The notes under the pieces were generated by a model. That model did not search any database, was not told the DNA's origin, and saw only the letters and a program-made list of their open reading frames with translations. Shown piece by piece: positions 1 through 5,695 of a stretch of 6,610 bases of DNA; the first letter of the stretch is position 1; each line of letters starts with the position of its first letter. Both the position numbers and the translations under genes were made by a program. The DNA is from FEN-680 sp036781505. GTDB taxonomy: Bacteria; Actinomycetota; Geothermincolia; Fen-727; Anoxymicrobiaceae. Where the stretch lies: NCBI GenBank assembly GCA_036781505.1, contig DAIQAV010000141.1, positions 1 through 6,610 of the forward strand, written 5' to 3'.

Positions 1-889
1 CGAACGGCTCGCTCACCGACGAGGTGCCCGCGGGCAGGCGCTCGCGGCCGGGGTCCCTGAGTTGCGCGGCCACGTCGCCGCGCTTGTAGTCGGACAGCAG
101 CACCGCCGACGGCCGCGTCCCCAGGCAGGCCATGACGTTTCCGTCGGCCGTGAACGTCCTGGTGGCGCGGTTGTAGGCAAGCTCGTTTATCGCGCATATC
201 GTCTCGGGGTTGTAAGGGCGCACCGACACCACCAGCGACACGGGCATCGCCTGGCAGCGAGCGTTGGTCACCTCGGCTCGGCAGAGCGCCACCGGCATCG
301 TCTCGATCGGGGCGACGAACGCCGTGAGCACGCACTCCATGCCCAGCGCGTCGAACGCCGTGCGCACCATGGGCAGGCCGTCCACCAGCGACTGCTCCAC
401 TTCGGCAAGCTCGGAGGGGCAGACCAGCGTGTCGCCGACCTTGACCCAAACGTCGATGGAGGGCGCGAAAGGCCAGGGGGTGATCAGCCCGCGCGGATCG
501 ACGATCGCCTCCTGCGGGAAGCCGCAGAGGCCGATGCCGGTCCAGTCCCGGTGGGTCATGTTGCATTCGAGCCAGAAGTGGCCGTGCGGGGTGAACGAGT
601 CCGACGAGGGCTGCCGCTGCTTGTGCAGCCAGTAGGGCATCACCCAGTTCGCCATCTGCTGCTCGGCGAAGGGGGTGAGCATGAAGCCGGACCACATGTC
701 GGCGCCCAGCGCCAGCAGTTCAGTGGGAAGGCTGCTCGCCGCCGAGCCGGAGAGGTCCATAAACGACCGGAAGTTGCGCACCGCGCTGCGCGGGATGTTG
801 AACTTCCTGACGGCGCCTTCGACCGCCGCCCCCTTGATCCTGGACTTGAGCCACGAGGCCATGCCCTTGATGCCGGACTCGTCAGCCAT
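1..889 (-). CDS. Uncharacterised protein, 3' end beyond window
   Basis: A reading frame stays open from ATG at 889-887 down to the left edge: 296 codons, no stop, C-terminus missing. GGAGG (898-894) lies 4 nt before the ATG, a good ribosome binding site. There is no signal peptide or membrane segment, so the protein looks cytoplasmic. The N-terminal ~45 residues are basic and probably helical. A Trp/His/Cys-rich stretch follows (about residues 82-150), with HGHFWLECN at 102-110, THRDW at 112-116 and DPRGLITPWPF at 131-141. Residues ~150-270 alternate hydrophobic and polar like beta strands and include VSVRPYNPE at 221-229. I do not recognise the family firmly. The DPRG/TPWP block and the RPYNPE segment recall N-terminal beta-sandwich domains of uncharacterised six-hairpin glycosidase-like proteins, but this is a weak impression and no catalytic residues can be assigned. 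Codon use matches the high-GC neighbours. It is divergent from recG. Confidence 0.85.
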   Translation of the reverse strand, partial: MADESGIKGMASWLKSRIKGAAVEGAVRKFNIPRSAVRNFRSFMDLSGSAASSLPTELLALGADMWSGFMLTPFAEQQMANWVMPYWLHKQRQPSSDSFTPHGHFWLECNMTHRDWTGIGLCGFPQEAIVDPRGLITPWPFAPSIDVWVKVGDTLVCPSELAEVEQSLVDGLPMVRTAFDALGMECVLTAFVAPIETMPVALCRAEVTNARCQAMPVSLVVSVRPYNPETICAINELAYNRATRTFTADGNVMACLGTRPSAVLLSDYKRGDVAAQLRDPGRERLPAGTSSVSEPF

Positions 890-968
890 GCCACCTCCCG
901 TGTGTAGGACGCCCCCGAAGCGCCGCACCGGATGTCGTGCCCCCGATGGCGCGTGGCGCGCACAATGT

Positions 969-974
969 ATTATA
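969..974 (-). promoter_or_regulatory. -10 element (TATAAT) for the minus-strand gene
   Basis: The complement of 974-969 reads exactly TATAAT, in the only AT-rich patch of the 111-bp divergent spacer. It would give a leader of roughly 70 nt before the ATG at 889. No good -35 lies 16-18 nt upstream of it. An alternative pair on the same strand is TTGGTA (992-987), a 17-nt spacer, then TACATT (969-964). On the plus strand the same patch offers TATTAT (968-973), which could serve recG with a leader of about 20 nt, but again without a recognisable -35. Confidence 0.5.
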
Positions 975-990
975 TAGACACGCGACTACC

Positions 991-995
991 AAGGA
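991..995 (+). promoter_or_regulatory. Ribosome binding site fixing the recG start
   Basis: AAGGA lies 5 nt before ATG 1001. The in-frame upstream ATGs at 932 and 965 have no comparable site, and the second sits next to the promoter-like AT patch. This favours 1001 as the recG start. Confidence 0.6.
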
Positions 996-1000
996 CCCTG

Positions 1001-3145
1001 ATGCCTCAAGACAAGCCCGAGCAAAAAGCCGGCGCGAGCGCCGCGGCCAGGCGGCCGATGCCTCCGGCGGTCGAAGCGCTCAACCGCTTCGCGGCACCTG
1101 TCACGGCCCTTTCCGGGATAGGCCCGGCTATGGCCCGCAAGCTCGAGCCGCTCGCGATTCTGAAGGTGGCCGACCTGCTCTATCATCTTCCCCGGCGCTA
1201 CCTCGACCGCTCGAACGTCACGCCCATAAGGGAAGCGAAGGTGGGAGAGGACGTCACCGTGGTGGGGACGGTCACCGAGGCCGACAGCCGTATCACACGC
1301 ACGCGCAAGAAGATGCTGGTGGTCACGCTGTTCGACGGGACAGGATACGTGTCGGGCGTCTGGTTCAACCAGGATTACCACAAGGACAAGCTCACTGTCG
1401 GCTCGCTCGCGGCCTTCTCGGGCAAGATCGGCTTCCTCTACAACATGCTGCAGATCACCAACCCGTCCTACGACGTGCTGGGGAGCGAGGAGTCGGACGC
1501 GCGTGTTGAAGGCCTGAACACCGGGCGCATCATCCCGCTCTACCCGGCCACCGCCGGGGTGACCTCGGCGGTGCTGCGCCGTTTCGTGGCTCGAGCGCTC
1601 GAGGCGGTCAAGGGCATGGCCGACCCGGTGCCGCCGCCGGTGGTCGCCAGGTTCGGCCTGATGGGGCTGGAGGACGCGCTGCGCGAGGTGCACTTCCCCA
1701 GCGGCGCGGAGGCGCTGAAGAAGGCGCGCTACCGGCTCGCGTTCGACGAGCTGTTCACCATGCAGGTGGGCCTGGCGCTCACCAGGAAGCGGCGCCAGAG
1801 CCAGGCCCGCGGGGTGAGCCACGCCGGCGCCGGAGAGCTTTTCGAGCGGTTCAGGAGCGCGCTCCCCTTCGAGTTGACCGGCTCGCAGCGGCGGGCCTTC
1901 GACGAGATCTCTGCGGACATGCGCGCGCCCGTGCAGATGAACAGGTTGCTGCAGGGCGAGGTGGGGTCGGGAAAGACGGTCGTGGCCGTGATGGCCCTGC
2001 TGCTCGCGGTGGAGAGCGGCTATCAGGGCGCGATGATGGCGCCCACCGAGATACTCGCGCACCAGCACTACCGCCGTATATCCGAGATGCTGGCCGGGCT
2101 GCCGGTGCGCCTGGAGCTGCTGACCGGGGCGCCTTCCAAGGCTGTGCTCGAGGCCATCGCCTCCGGAGAGGTGGACATAGTCGTCGGGACCCACGCGCTG
2201 GTCTCCGCACAGGTCGCGTTCCCCAACCTGGGCCTGGCGATCGTCGACGAGCAGCACCGGTTCGGCCTGGAGCAGCGCGTCCTGCTGGGTCGCAAGGGCA
2301 AGGACCCCGACATGCTCCACATGTCCGCGACGCCGATACCGAGGACGCTGTCGCTCACGCTGTTCGGCGACCTTGACGTCAGCGTCATCGACGAGATCCC
2401 GTCCGGCCGCAAAGGGGTCGTGACCCACGTGGCGGGGCAGGACGAACGCGAAAGCATATTCGCCATGGTCGCCCGCGAGGTCGGCGCCGGAAGGCAGGTG
2501 TTCGTGGTGTGCCCGCTCATCGAGGAGTCCGAGAAGCTCGAGGTGAGGGCGGCCTCCGAGGAGGCGCAGCGCATCGCGCGCGAGCTGCCCGCGGCGCGGG
2601 TGGCGCTGGTCCACGGGCAGATGAAGGGGGTCGAGAAGCGCGAGGTGATGGAGCGCTTCGGCGCCGGCGAGATCGACATCCTGATAACGACGGTGATGGT
2701 GGAGGTGGGGGTGGACGTCCCCAACGCGACCGTGATGATCGTGGAGGACGCCGACCGCTTCGGGCTGGCGCAGCTGCACCAGCTGCGCGGCCGCATCGGG
2801 CGCGGGACCGAGAGGGCGATCTGCGTCTTCTTCGCCGACCCTACCACGGAGGAGGGCAAGGCCCGCATGGAGGCCATCAGGCAGTTCTCCGACGGCTTCG
2901 CCCTGGCGGAGGCCGACCTCGCGATTCGCGGCGAGGGCAGCCTCTTCGGCACCAGGCAGTCCGGCCTTCCCGACCTCAAGGTCGCCCGCCTGGCCCGCAA
3001 CCTCGACCTCATCCGCAAAGCCAGGGCCGAGGCGTTCGCGATAGTGGATAAAGACCCGACGCTCTCGAACAAAGAGAACGTCTTGTTGAGATGGGAGACC
3101 AACCGCCGCTTCGGCGGCGCGCTGGACTGGCTCTTCCATGCCTGA
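1001..3145 (+). CDS. recG: ATP-dependent DNA helicase RecG
   Basis: RecG is a superfamily 2 double-strand DNA translocase that remodels stalled replication forks and Holliday junctions in recombination and repair. From ATG 1001 the protein has 714 residues, normal for the family. A helix-hairpin-helix-like segment (about 37-69, with LSGIGPAMARKLEPL) precedes the OB-fold wedge domain (about 75-175) that splits the junction. The helicase core carries Walker A GEVGSGKT (319-326), motif Ia APTEILAHQHY, the DEQH box (416-419), SATP (442-445), EVGVDVPNA in motif V, and QLRGRIGR (594-601). The C-terminal translocation (TRG) region is intact, with RGEGSLFGTRQSG at 643-655. No key residue is missing. 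Upstream in-frame ATGs at 932 and 965 would add 23 or 12 poorly conserved residues; AAGGA at 991-995 supports 1001. It leads the run of genes that continues with rsmD 52 bp downstream. Confidence 0.97.
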   Translation: MPQDKPEQKAGASAAARRPMPPAVEALNRFAAPVTALSGIGPAMARKLEPLAILKVADLLYHLPRRYLDRSNVTPIREAKVGEDVTVVGTVTEADSRITRTRKKMLVVTLFDGTGYVSGVWFNQDYHKDKLTVGSLAAFSGKIGFLYNMLQITNPSYDVLGSEESDARVEGLNTGRIIPLYPATAGVTSAVLRRFVARALEAVKGMADPVPPPVVARFGLMGLEDALREVHFPSGAEALKKARYRLAFDELFTMQVGLALTRKRRQSQARGVSHAGAGELFERFRSALPFELTGSQRRAFDEISADMRAPVQMNRLLQGEVGSGKTVVAVMALLLAVESGYQGAMMAPTEILAHQHYRRISEMLAGLPVRLELLTGAPSKAVLEAIASGEVDIVVGTHALVSAQVAFPNLGLAIVDEQHRFGLEQRVLLGRKGKDPDMLHMSATPIPRTLSLTLFGDLDVSVIDEIPSGRKGVVTHVAGQDERESIFAMVAREVGAGRQVFVVCPLIEESEKLEVRAASEEAQRIARELPAARVALVHGQMKGVEKREVMERFGAGEIDILITTVMVEVGVDVPNATVMIVEDADRFGLAQLHQLRGRIGRGTERAICVFFADPTTEEGKARMEAIRQFSDGFALAEADLAIRGEGSLFGTRQSGLPDLKVARLARNLDLIRKARAEAFAIVDKDPTLSNKENVLLRWETNRRFGGALDWLFHA

Positions 3146-3148
3146 AAC

Positions 3149-3177
3149 GCACCAGGGGCGCCTGACCCCAGTGGTGC
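3149..3177 (+). other. Intergenic hairpin between recG and rsmD
   Basis: GCACCA (3149-3154) and GGGG (3155-3158) pair with CCCC (3166-3169) and TGGTGC (3172-3177), leaving a 7-nt loop and a 2-nt AG bulge. The stem has 10 pairs. No T-run follows, so it is not a typical Rho-independent terminator. It ends 6 nt before the rsmD Shine-Dalgarno sequence. It could be an RNA processing or stability element, or could modulate rsmD translation; the role is inference. Confidence 0.45.
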
Positions 3178-3183
3178 ACTGAG

Positions 3184-3190
3184 AAGGGAG
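3184..3190 (+). promoter_or_regulatory. Ribosome binding site supporting the TTG start of rsmD
   Basis: AAGGGAG lies 7 nt before TTG 3198. The alternative in-frame GTG at 3204 would be 13 nt away, so the TTG is preferred. It also yields the family-typical N-terminus MRVIAG. Confidence 0.65.
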
Positions 3191-3197
3191 ACATCGC

Positions 3198-3776
3198 TTG
3201 CGCGTGATCGCCGGAATCGCCAAGGGGACCAGGCTGCACGGCGCCAAGGGCCGCCAGCTGCGGCCGGTCCTCGACCGGGTCAAGGAGTCCATGTTCGGGT
3301 TGCTGGGCGACCGCGTCGTCGGCATCCGGGTCCTCGACCTGTTCGCCGGGATCGGTTCGCTGGGCATCGAGGCGCTCAGCCGCGGCGCGGAGCACGCCGA
3401 TTTCATCGAGCAGCACGCCGCGACCGCCTCGGCGATACGCGACAATCTGAAGCGCGCGCACCTGGAGGAAAAAGCCGCCGTGCGAACGGGAAAACTCCCC
3501 GGAGCGCTCGCCTCGGCGAAGGGCCCTTATGGTTTGATTTTTGCAGACCCCCCATTTAGAATTGATAAACGTTTGCTAGAGGCGCTGTTTCGCTTCATTC
3601 TCGACAGGGGGCTTCTCGAAGACGATGGACTGCTGGTCTATCGACACTCGCCGCACGCGGGCTACGATCCCCCCACCGATGAATGGTCGCTGGAAGAGCG
3701 GCGTGATTACGGCGACTCTATAGTGTGTGTGTTCGGTCCGGCGGACAGTGACGGCGAGAAGAGGGAACAAGTTTGA
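3198..3776 (+). CDS. rsmD: 16S rRNA (guanine-966-N2)-methyltransferase RsmD
   Basis: RsmD transfers a methyl group from S-adenosylmethionine to N2 of G966 of 16S rRNA during small-subunit assembly. The 192-residue length is normal. The N-terminus MRVIAGIAKGTRL matches the family's RIIAG-x-x-KG start. The SAM-binding loop is VLDLFAGIGSLG (45-56), followed by an acidic strand end (ADFIEQ). The catalytic motif IV appears as DPPF (117-120), an accepted variant of DPPY. The start is TTG at 3198, with AAGGGAG 7 nt upstream. The stop overlaps the coaD start by 4 bp, so the two are probably translationally coupled, as this pair often is in bacteria. Codons 111-128 (3528-3581) are unusual: GGT, TTG, ATT, TTT, CCA, AGA, GAT, AAA and CTA appear together, with about 37% GC against clearly GC-rich flanks. 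The encoded motif is conserved, so the patch may be kept for a DNA-level signal. Confidence 0.95.
   Translation: MRVIAGIAKGTRLHGAKGRQLRPVLDRVKESMFGLLGDRVVGIRVLDLFAGIGSLGIEALSRGAEHADFIEQHAATASAIRDNLKRAHLEEKAAVRTGKLPGALASAKGPYGLIFADPPFRIDKRLLEALFRFILDRGLLEDDGLLVYRHSPHAGYDPPTDEWSLEERRDYGDSIVCVFGPADSDGEKREQV
3534..3562 (+). promoter_or_regulatory. Candidate promoter inside rsmD, upstream of coaD
   Basis: TTGATT (3534-3539), a 17-nt spacer, then TAGAAT (3557-3562) matches 4/6 and 5/6 of the housekeeping sigma consensus with ideal spacing. It lies in the only strongly AT-rich stretch of rsmD, about 210 bp before the coaD start. It could supply coaD and the coiled-coil gene independently of recG. 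It is a sequence match only. Confidence 0.4.
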
Positions 3777-4282
3777 ATGTAGCTATTTGCCCAGGCACGT
3801 TCGACCCGGTGACCAACGGTCACCTGGACGTGATACGCAGGATCGCGAAGCACTTCACCAAGACGATAGTGGCGGTCGCCGCCAATCCGACCAAGTGCCC
3901 GCTCTTCGACATCGAGGAGCGCATGGCGATGCTGAGCCAGAGCATAGGAGACACGGGCAAGATAGAGGTCATCGCGTTCGACTCGCTCCTGATCGACATC
4001 GCGCGCGAGCACGGGTCGTGCTGCATCGTGAAGGGCCTGCGGGCGATGTCGGACTTTGAGTTCGAGTTCCAGATGGCTCAGTTCAACAGGCAGATGGACG
4101 AGAACATCGAGACGTTTTTCGTCATGGCGAGCCCCGAGTTCACCTACCTGAGCTCGAGCGGGCTCAAGGAAGTGGCCTCCTACGGGGGCTCCATAAAGGG
4201 CCTGGTGCCCGACGCGGTCGAGGAGCGGCTGCTCGCCAAGCTCGGGAAGCACAAGACCACGGGCACGCCGGAAAAGGAGTAG
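3773..4282 (+). CDS. coaD: Phosphopantetheine adenylyltransferase CoaD
   Basis: CoaD adenylates 4'-phosphopantetheine with ATP to form dephospho-CoA, the penultimate step of coenzyme A synthesis, in the cytoplasm. The 169-residue length is typical. The nucleotidyltransferase signature PGTFDPVTNGH covers residues 7-17, with the TNGH box at 14-17. The conserved KGLRAMSDFEFEFQMAQFNR block and the C-terminal YLSSSGLKEVASYGG (family ISSS-x-VKE) are also present. The start is TTG at 3773, in a TTGA overlap with the rsmD stop. AGGGA (3762-3766) lies 6 nt upstream. The nearby ATG at 3777 is out of frame. Its 3' end contains AAGGAG (4274-4279), the ribosome binding site of the next gene, so coaD and that gene are closely coupled. 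Confidence 0.97.
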   Translation: MNVAICPGTFDPVTNGHLDVIRRIAKHFTKTIVAVAANPTKCPLFDIEERMAMLSQSIGDTGKIEVIAFDSLLIDIAREHGSCCIVKGLRAMSDFEFEFQMAQFNRQMDENIETFFVMASPEFTYLSSSGLKEVASYGGSIKGLVPDAVEERLLAKLGKHKTTGTPEKE

Positions 4283-4285
4283 CAG

Positions 4286-4798
4286 ATGGATATTTTCGCT
4301 CGGCTGGACAAGCTGGAGGACTTTATCGCGAACTCCAAGCGGGTTCCGCTCTCCTCTTCGGTGATGGTGAACGAGGCGGAGTTCTACGACCTGCTTGACG
4401 ATATCAGGGCGACACTGCCCAACGAGCTGAAGCAGGCCCGCCACGTCGCCAAAGAGCGCGACCGCATCATGAGCGAGGCGCAGCGCAAGGAAGAGGAGCT
4501 GCTCGCCAAGGCGGAGAAGCGCGCCGACGACATGGTCCAGCAGACCGAGATCATCAAGCAGGCCGAGCTCGAACGCGACCACATGATAGACGAGGCGCAG
4601 GAAGAGGCGCGCCGCATAGTCTATGACGCCGAGGACGTCGCCGACCGCATATTCGGCGAGATGGAGGCGTCGCTCAGCGAGGTCAAGGACTCGACCGACG
4701 AGATACTGACCCGCATTACCTCCTGGCGCGAGAAGCTCCGCGGCTACACTCAGGAGCCCGCCGAGGACTCCTACGAGTACGAGCGCGAAGAGGAGTAA
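4286..4798 (+). CDS. SepIVA/DivIVA-like coiled-coil protein
   Basis: This is a 170-residue, highly charged protein that starts 3 bp after coaD, with AAGGAG 6 nt before the ATG. A short N-terminal domain (1-50) contains LDKLEDFI (7-14), VPLSSSVMV (20-28) and FYDLLDDIRATLPNEL (33-48). From memory, the spacing and pattern of LDxL, VP, LxDDI and PxEL match the N-terminus of mycobacterial SepIVA (Rv2927c), a DivIVA-domain protein of cell envelope growth and septation. Residues ~50-150 are rich in Glu, Lys, Ala and Arg with a heptad-like pattern, predicting a long coiled coil. The C-terminal tail (157-170) is acidic. It is shorter than mycobacterial SepIVA (about 245 residues), mainly in the coil. 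In Mycobacterium the SepIVA gene is followed by a DUF177 gene, as here. There is no signal peptide or membrane segment. Automated pipelines may label such proteins ATPase or ATP synthase subunit b because of the coil; no ATPase motif is present. Confidence 0.75.
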   Translation: MDIFARLDKLEDFIANSKRVPLSSSVMVNEAEFYDLLDDIRATLPNELKQARHVAKERDRIMSEAQRKEEELLAKAEKRADDMVQQTEIIKQAELERDHMIDEAQEEARRIVYDAEDVADRIFGEMEASLSEVKDSTDEILTRITSWREKLRGYTQEPAEDSYEYEREEE

Positions 4799-4821
4799 GC
4801 CACAGGGCACGCCTTAAACAA

Positions 4822-4847
4822 CCCCGGCCGACGGTCGGGGTTTTTTT
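4822..4847 (+). terminator. Rho-independent terminator after the coiled-coil gene
   Basis: An 8-bp GC-rich stem (4822-4829 with 4833-4840, one G-T wobble) closes a GAC triloop and is followed directly by seven T (4841-4847). It begins 24 nt after the stop codon at 4798. This is a near-ideal intrinsic terminator for the recG-rsmD-coaD run. Confidence 0.93.
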
Positions 4848-4889
4848 CCGGCAGGATCGGACCCGGTCGGAGAGAAAGCGGAACGCGGA

Positions 4890-5459
4890 ATGATGAACAT
4901 GAGACCAAATGTCCCCGATCTTCAGATCGATGTGTCCAACGCGCTGCCGCTGGTGGGCGACCGCAGGAGCGTCGAGGGCGCGGCCGACGTCGTCATGCGC
5001 GACGGCTACGACCTCGTCCTCGAGCCCGGGGACGGCATCCACTGGAGGATCGACCTGCGCAGGATCGCCGGCGCGCTGGAGATCAACGGCGGAGTCTCGG
5101 GCAGCGTCGGGCTCTGCTGCTACCGCTGTCTGGAGGACTTCACCTACCAACTGTCACTGACGCTCAAGGAGCACGCGCTCTGGCTCAACGGCGAAGGGGA
5201 ACAGGACTCCGAGACCGCCGAGGACTACATCGTGACCGACGGCATCATCGACCTCGAGCCGGTCCTGCGCGACGCGGTGGTGCTGGCGCTTCCGGCGAAG
5301 CGCGTGTGCGACGAGTCGTGCAAGGGGCTGTGCGCGAGGTGCGGGGCGAAACTCAATACCGAGCAGTGCTCTTGCGTGGCGCTGCCCGCCGATTCGCGGC
5401 TGAGCCCGCTTGCAGATCTCAAGAAAAGGCTGGAGGGCGCGGGCGATGCATCGCCTTGA
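4890..5459 (+). CDS. yceD: DUF177 / YceD-family protein
   Basis: A 189-residue protein of the DUF177 (YceD) family, commonly encoded directly before rpmF. In plants and E. coli the family is linked to 23S rRNA or large-subunit biogenesis; the biochemical activity is not settled. Diagnostic features are a central CCYRCLEDF (76-84) and the C-terminal cysteine cluster from C140 to C162 (CDESC, KGLC, ARCG, LN, QCSC), a probable metal site. DSRLSPLADLKK near the end matches the family's DPR-x-x-x-L tail. The start is uncertain among ATG 4890, 4893 and 4899; only a weak purine stretch (AGCGGAA, 4877-4883) precedes them. The gene lies 42 nt after a strong terminator, with no TA dinucleotide and hence no visible -10 in between. 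Its TGA stop is embedded in the -35 element of the rpmF promoter candidate. Confidence 0.9.
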   Translation: MMNMRPNVPDLQIDVSNALPLVGDRRSVEGAADVVMRDGYDLVLEPGDGIHWRIDLRRIAGALEINGGVSGSVGLCCYRCLEDFTYQLSLTLKEHALWLNGEGEQDSETAEDYIVTDGIIDLEPVLRDAVVLALPAKRVCDESCKGLCARCGAKLNTEQCSCVALPADSRLSPLADLKKRLEGAGDASP

Positions 5460-5484
5460 CGGGTCAGGAGGTCTCAAGTACCCT
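5456..5484 (+). promoter_or_regulatory. Candidate rpmF promoter
   Basis: TTGACG (5456-5461, 5/6 of the -35 consensus), a 17-nt spacer and TACCCT (5479-5484) form the TTGAC / TANNNT pattern typical of actinobacterial housekeeping promoters. The -35 overlaps the TGA stop of the DUF177 gene. Initiation would fall near 5491, giving a leader of about 28 nt before the rpmF ATG. Confidence 0.6.
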
Positions 5485-5518
5485 TTAGCTTGCATCCAGG
5501 ACAAGGAAACGAGGAGTC

Positions 5519-5695
5519 ATGGCGGTTCCCAAGAGGCGAACCTCAAAGTCGAACAGAGACACGCGAAGGTCGCACCACGCGCTCAAGGTGACGATCCTGG
5601 GCAAGTGCCCGCAGTGCCATCAGCCAAAGCTCCCCCACAGAGTATGTAAAGAGTGTGGCTACTACAATGGCCGCCAAATCTTCGAGGTCGAGTGA
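5519..5695 (+). CDS. rpmF: 50S ribosomal protein L32
   Basis: bL32 is a small component of the large ribosomal subunit. The 58-residue product starts MAVPKRRTSKSNRD, the family signature, and has a basic N-terminal arm. C30, C33, C43 and C46 form two C-x-x-C pairs (CPQC and CKEC), a complete zinc ribbon, so this is the zinc-binding (C+) paralogue type. The start is ATG 5519, with GAGGAG (5511-5516) just upstream and AAGGAA (5503-5508) at a better distance. It follows the DUF177 gene by 59 bp, the classic yceD-rpmF pair, and has its own promoter candidate. The last 29 bp also encode the beginning of the next gene in another frame. Confidence 0.97.
   Translation: MAVPKRRTSKSNRDTRRSHHALKVTILGKCPQCHQPKLPHRVCKECGYYNGRQIFEVE

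Noticed and set aside
62..907. Plus-strand open frame of 281 codons, with a smaller one at 264-635
   Set aside because: The translation is low-complexity and Arg/His-rich, typical of an antisense shadow. The minus-strand frame at 889-1 has a good ribosome binding site and protein-like composition.
948..961. Near-tandem GGCGCG-type repeat in the divergent spacer, considered as an operator
   Set aside because: A two-copy heptamer in such GC-rich sequence is easily expected by chance, and nothing else supports protein binding.
932..1000. N-terminal extension of RecG from ATG 932 or 965
   Set aside because: The added residues are not family-like, the region overlaps the probable promoter patch, and the good AAGGA site points to ATG 1001.
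986..3445. Very long open frame (819 codons) on the minus strand opposite recG and rsmD
   Set aside because: It mirrors the high-GC codon structure of recG, has no recognisable domain, and spans two well-supported plus-strand genes.
3777..3779. ATG one base after the rsmD stop as the coaD start
   Set aside because: It is out of frame with CoaD. The TTG at 3773 is in frame and gives the expected N-terminus before PGTFDP.
3707..4810. Minus-strand open frame of 367 codons opposite coaD and the coiled-coil gene
   Set aside because: It is a Leu/Val-rich mirror image of acidic coding sequence, and its far end runs into the rsmD-coaD overlap. No family resemblance.
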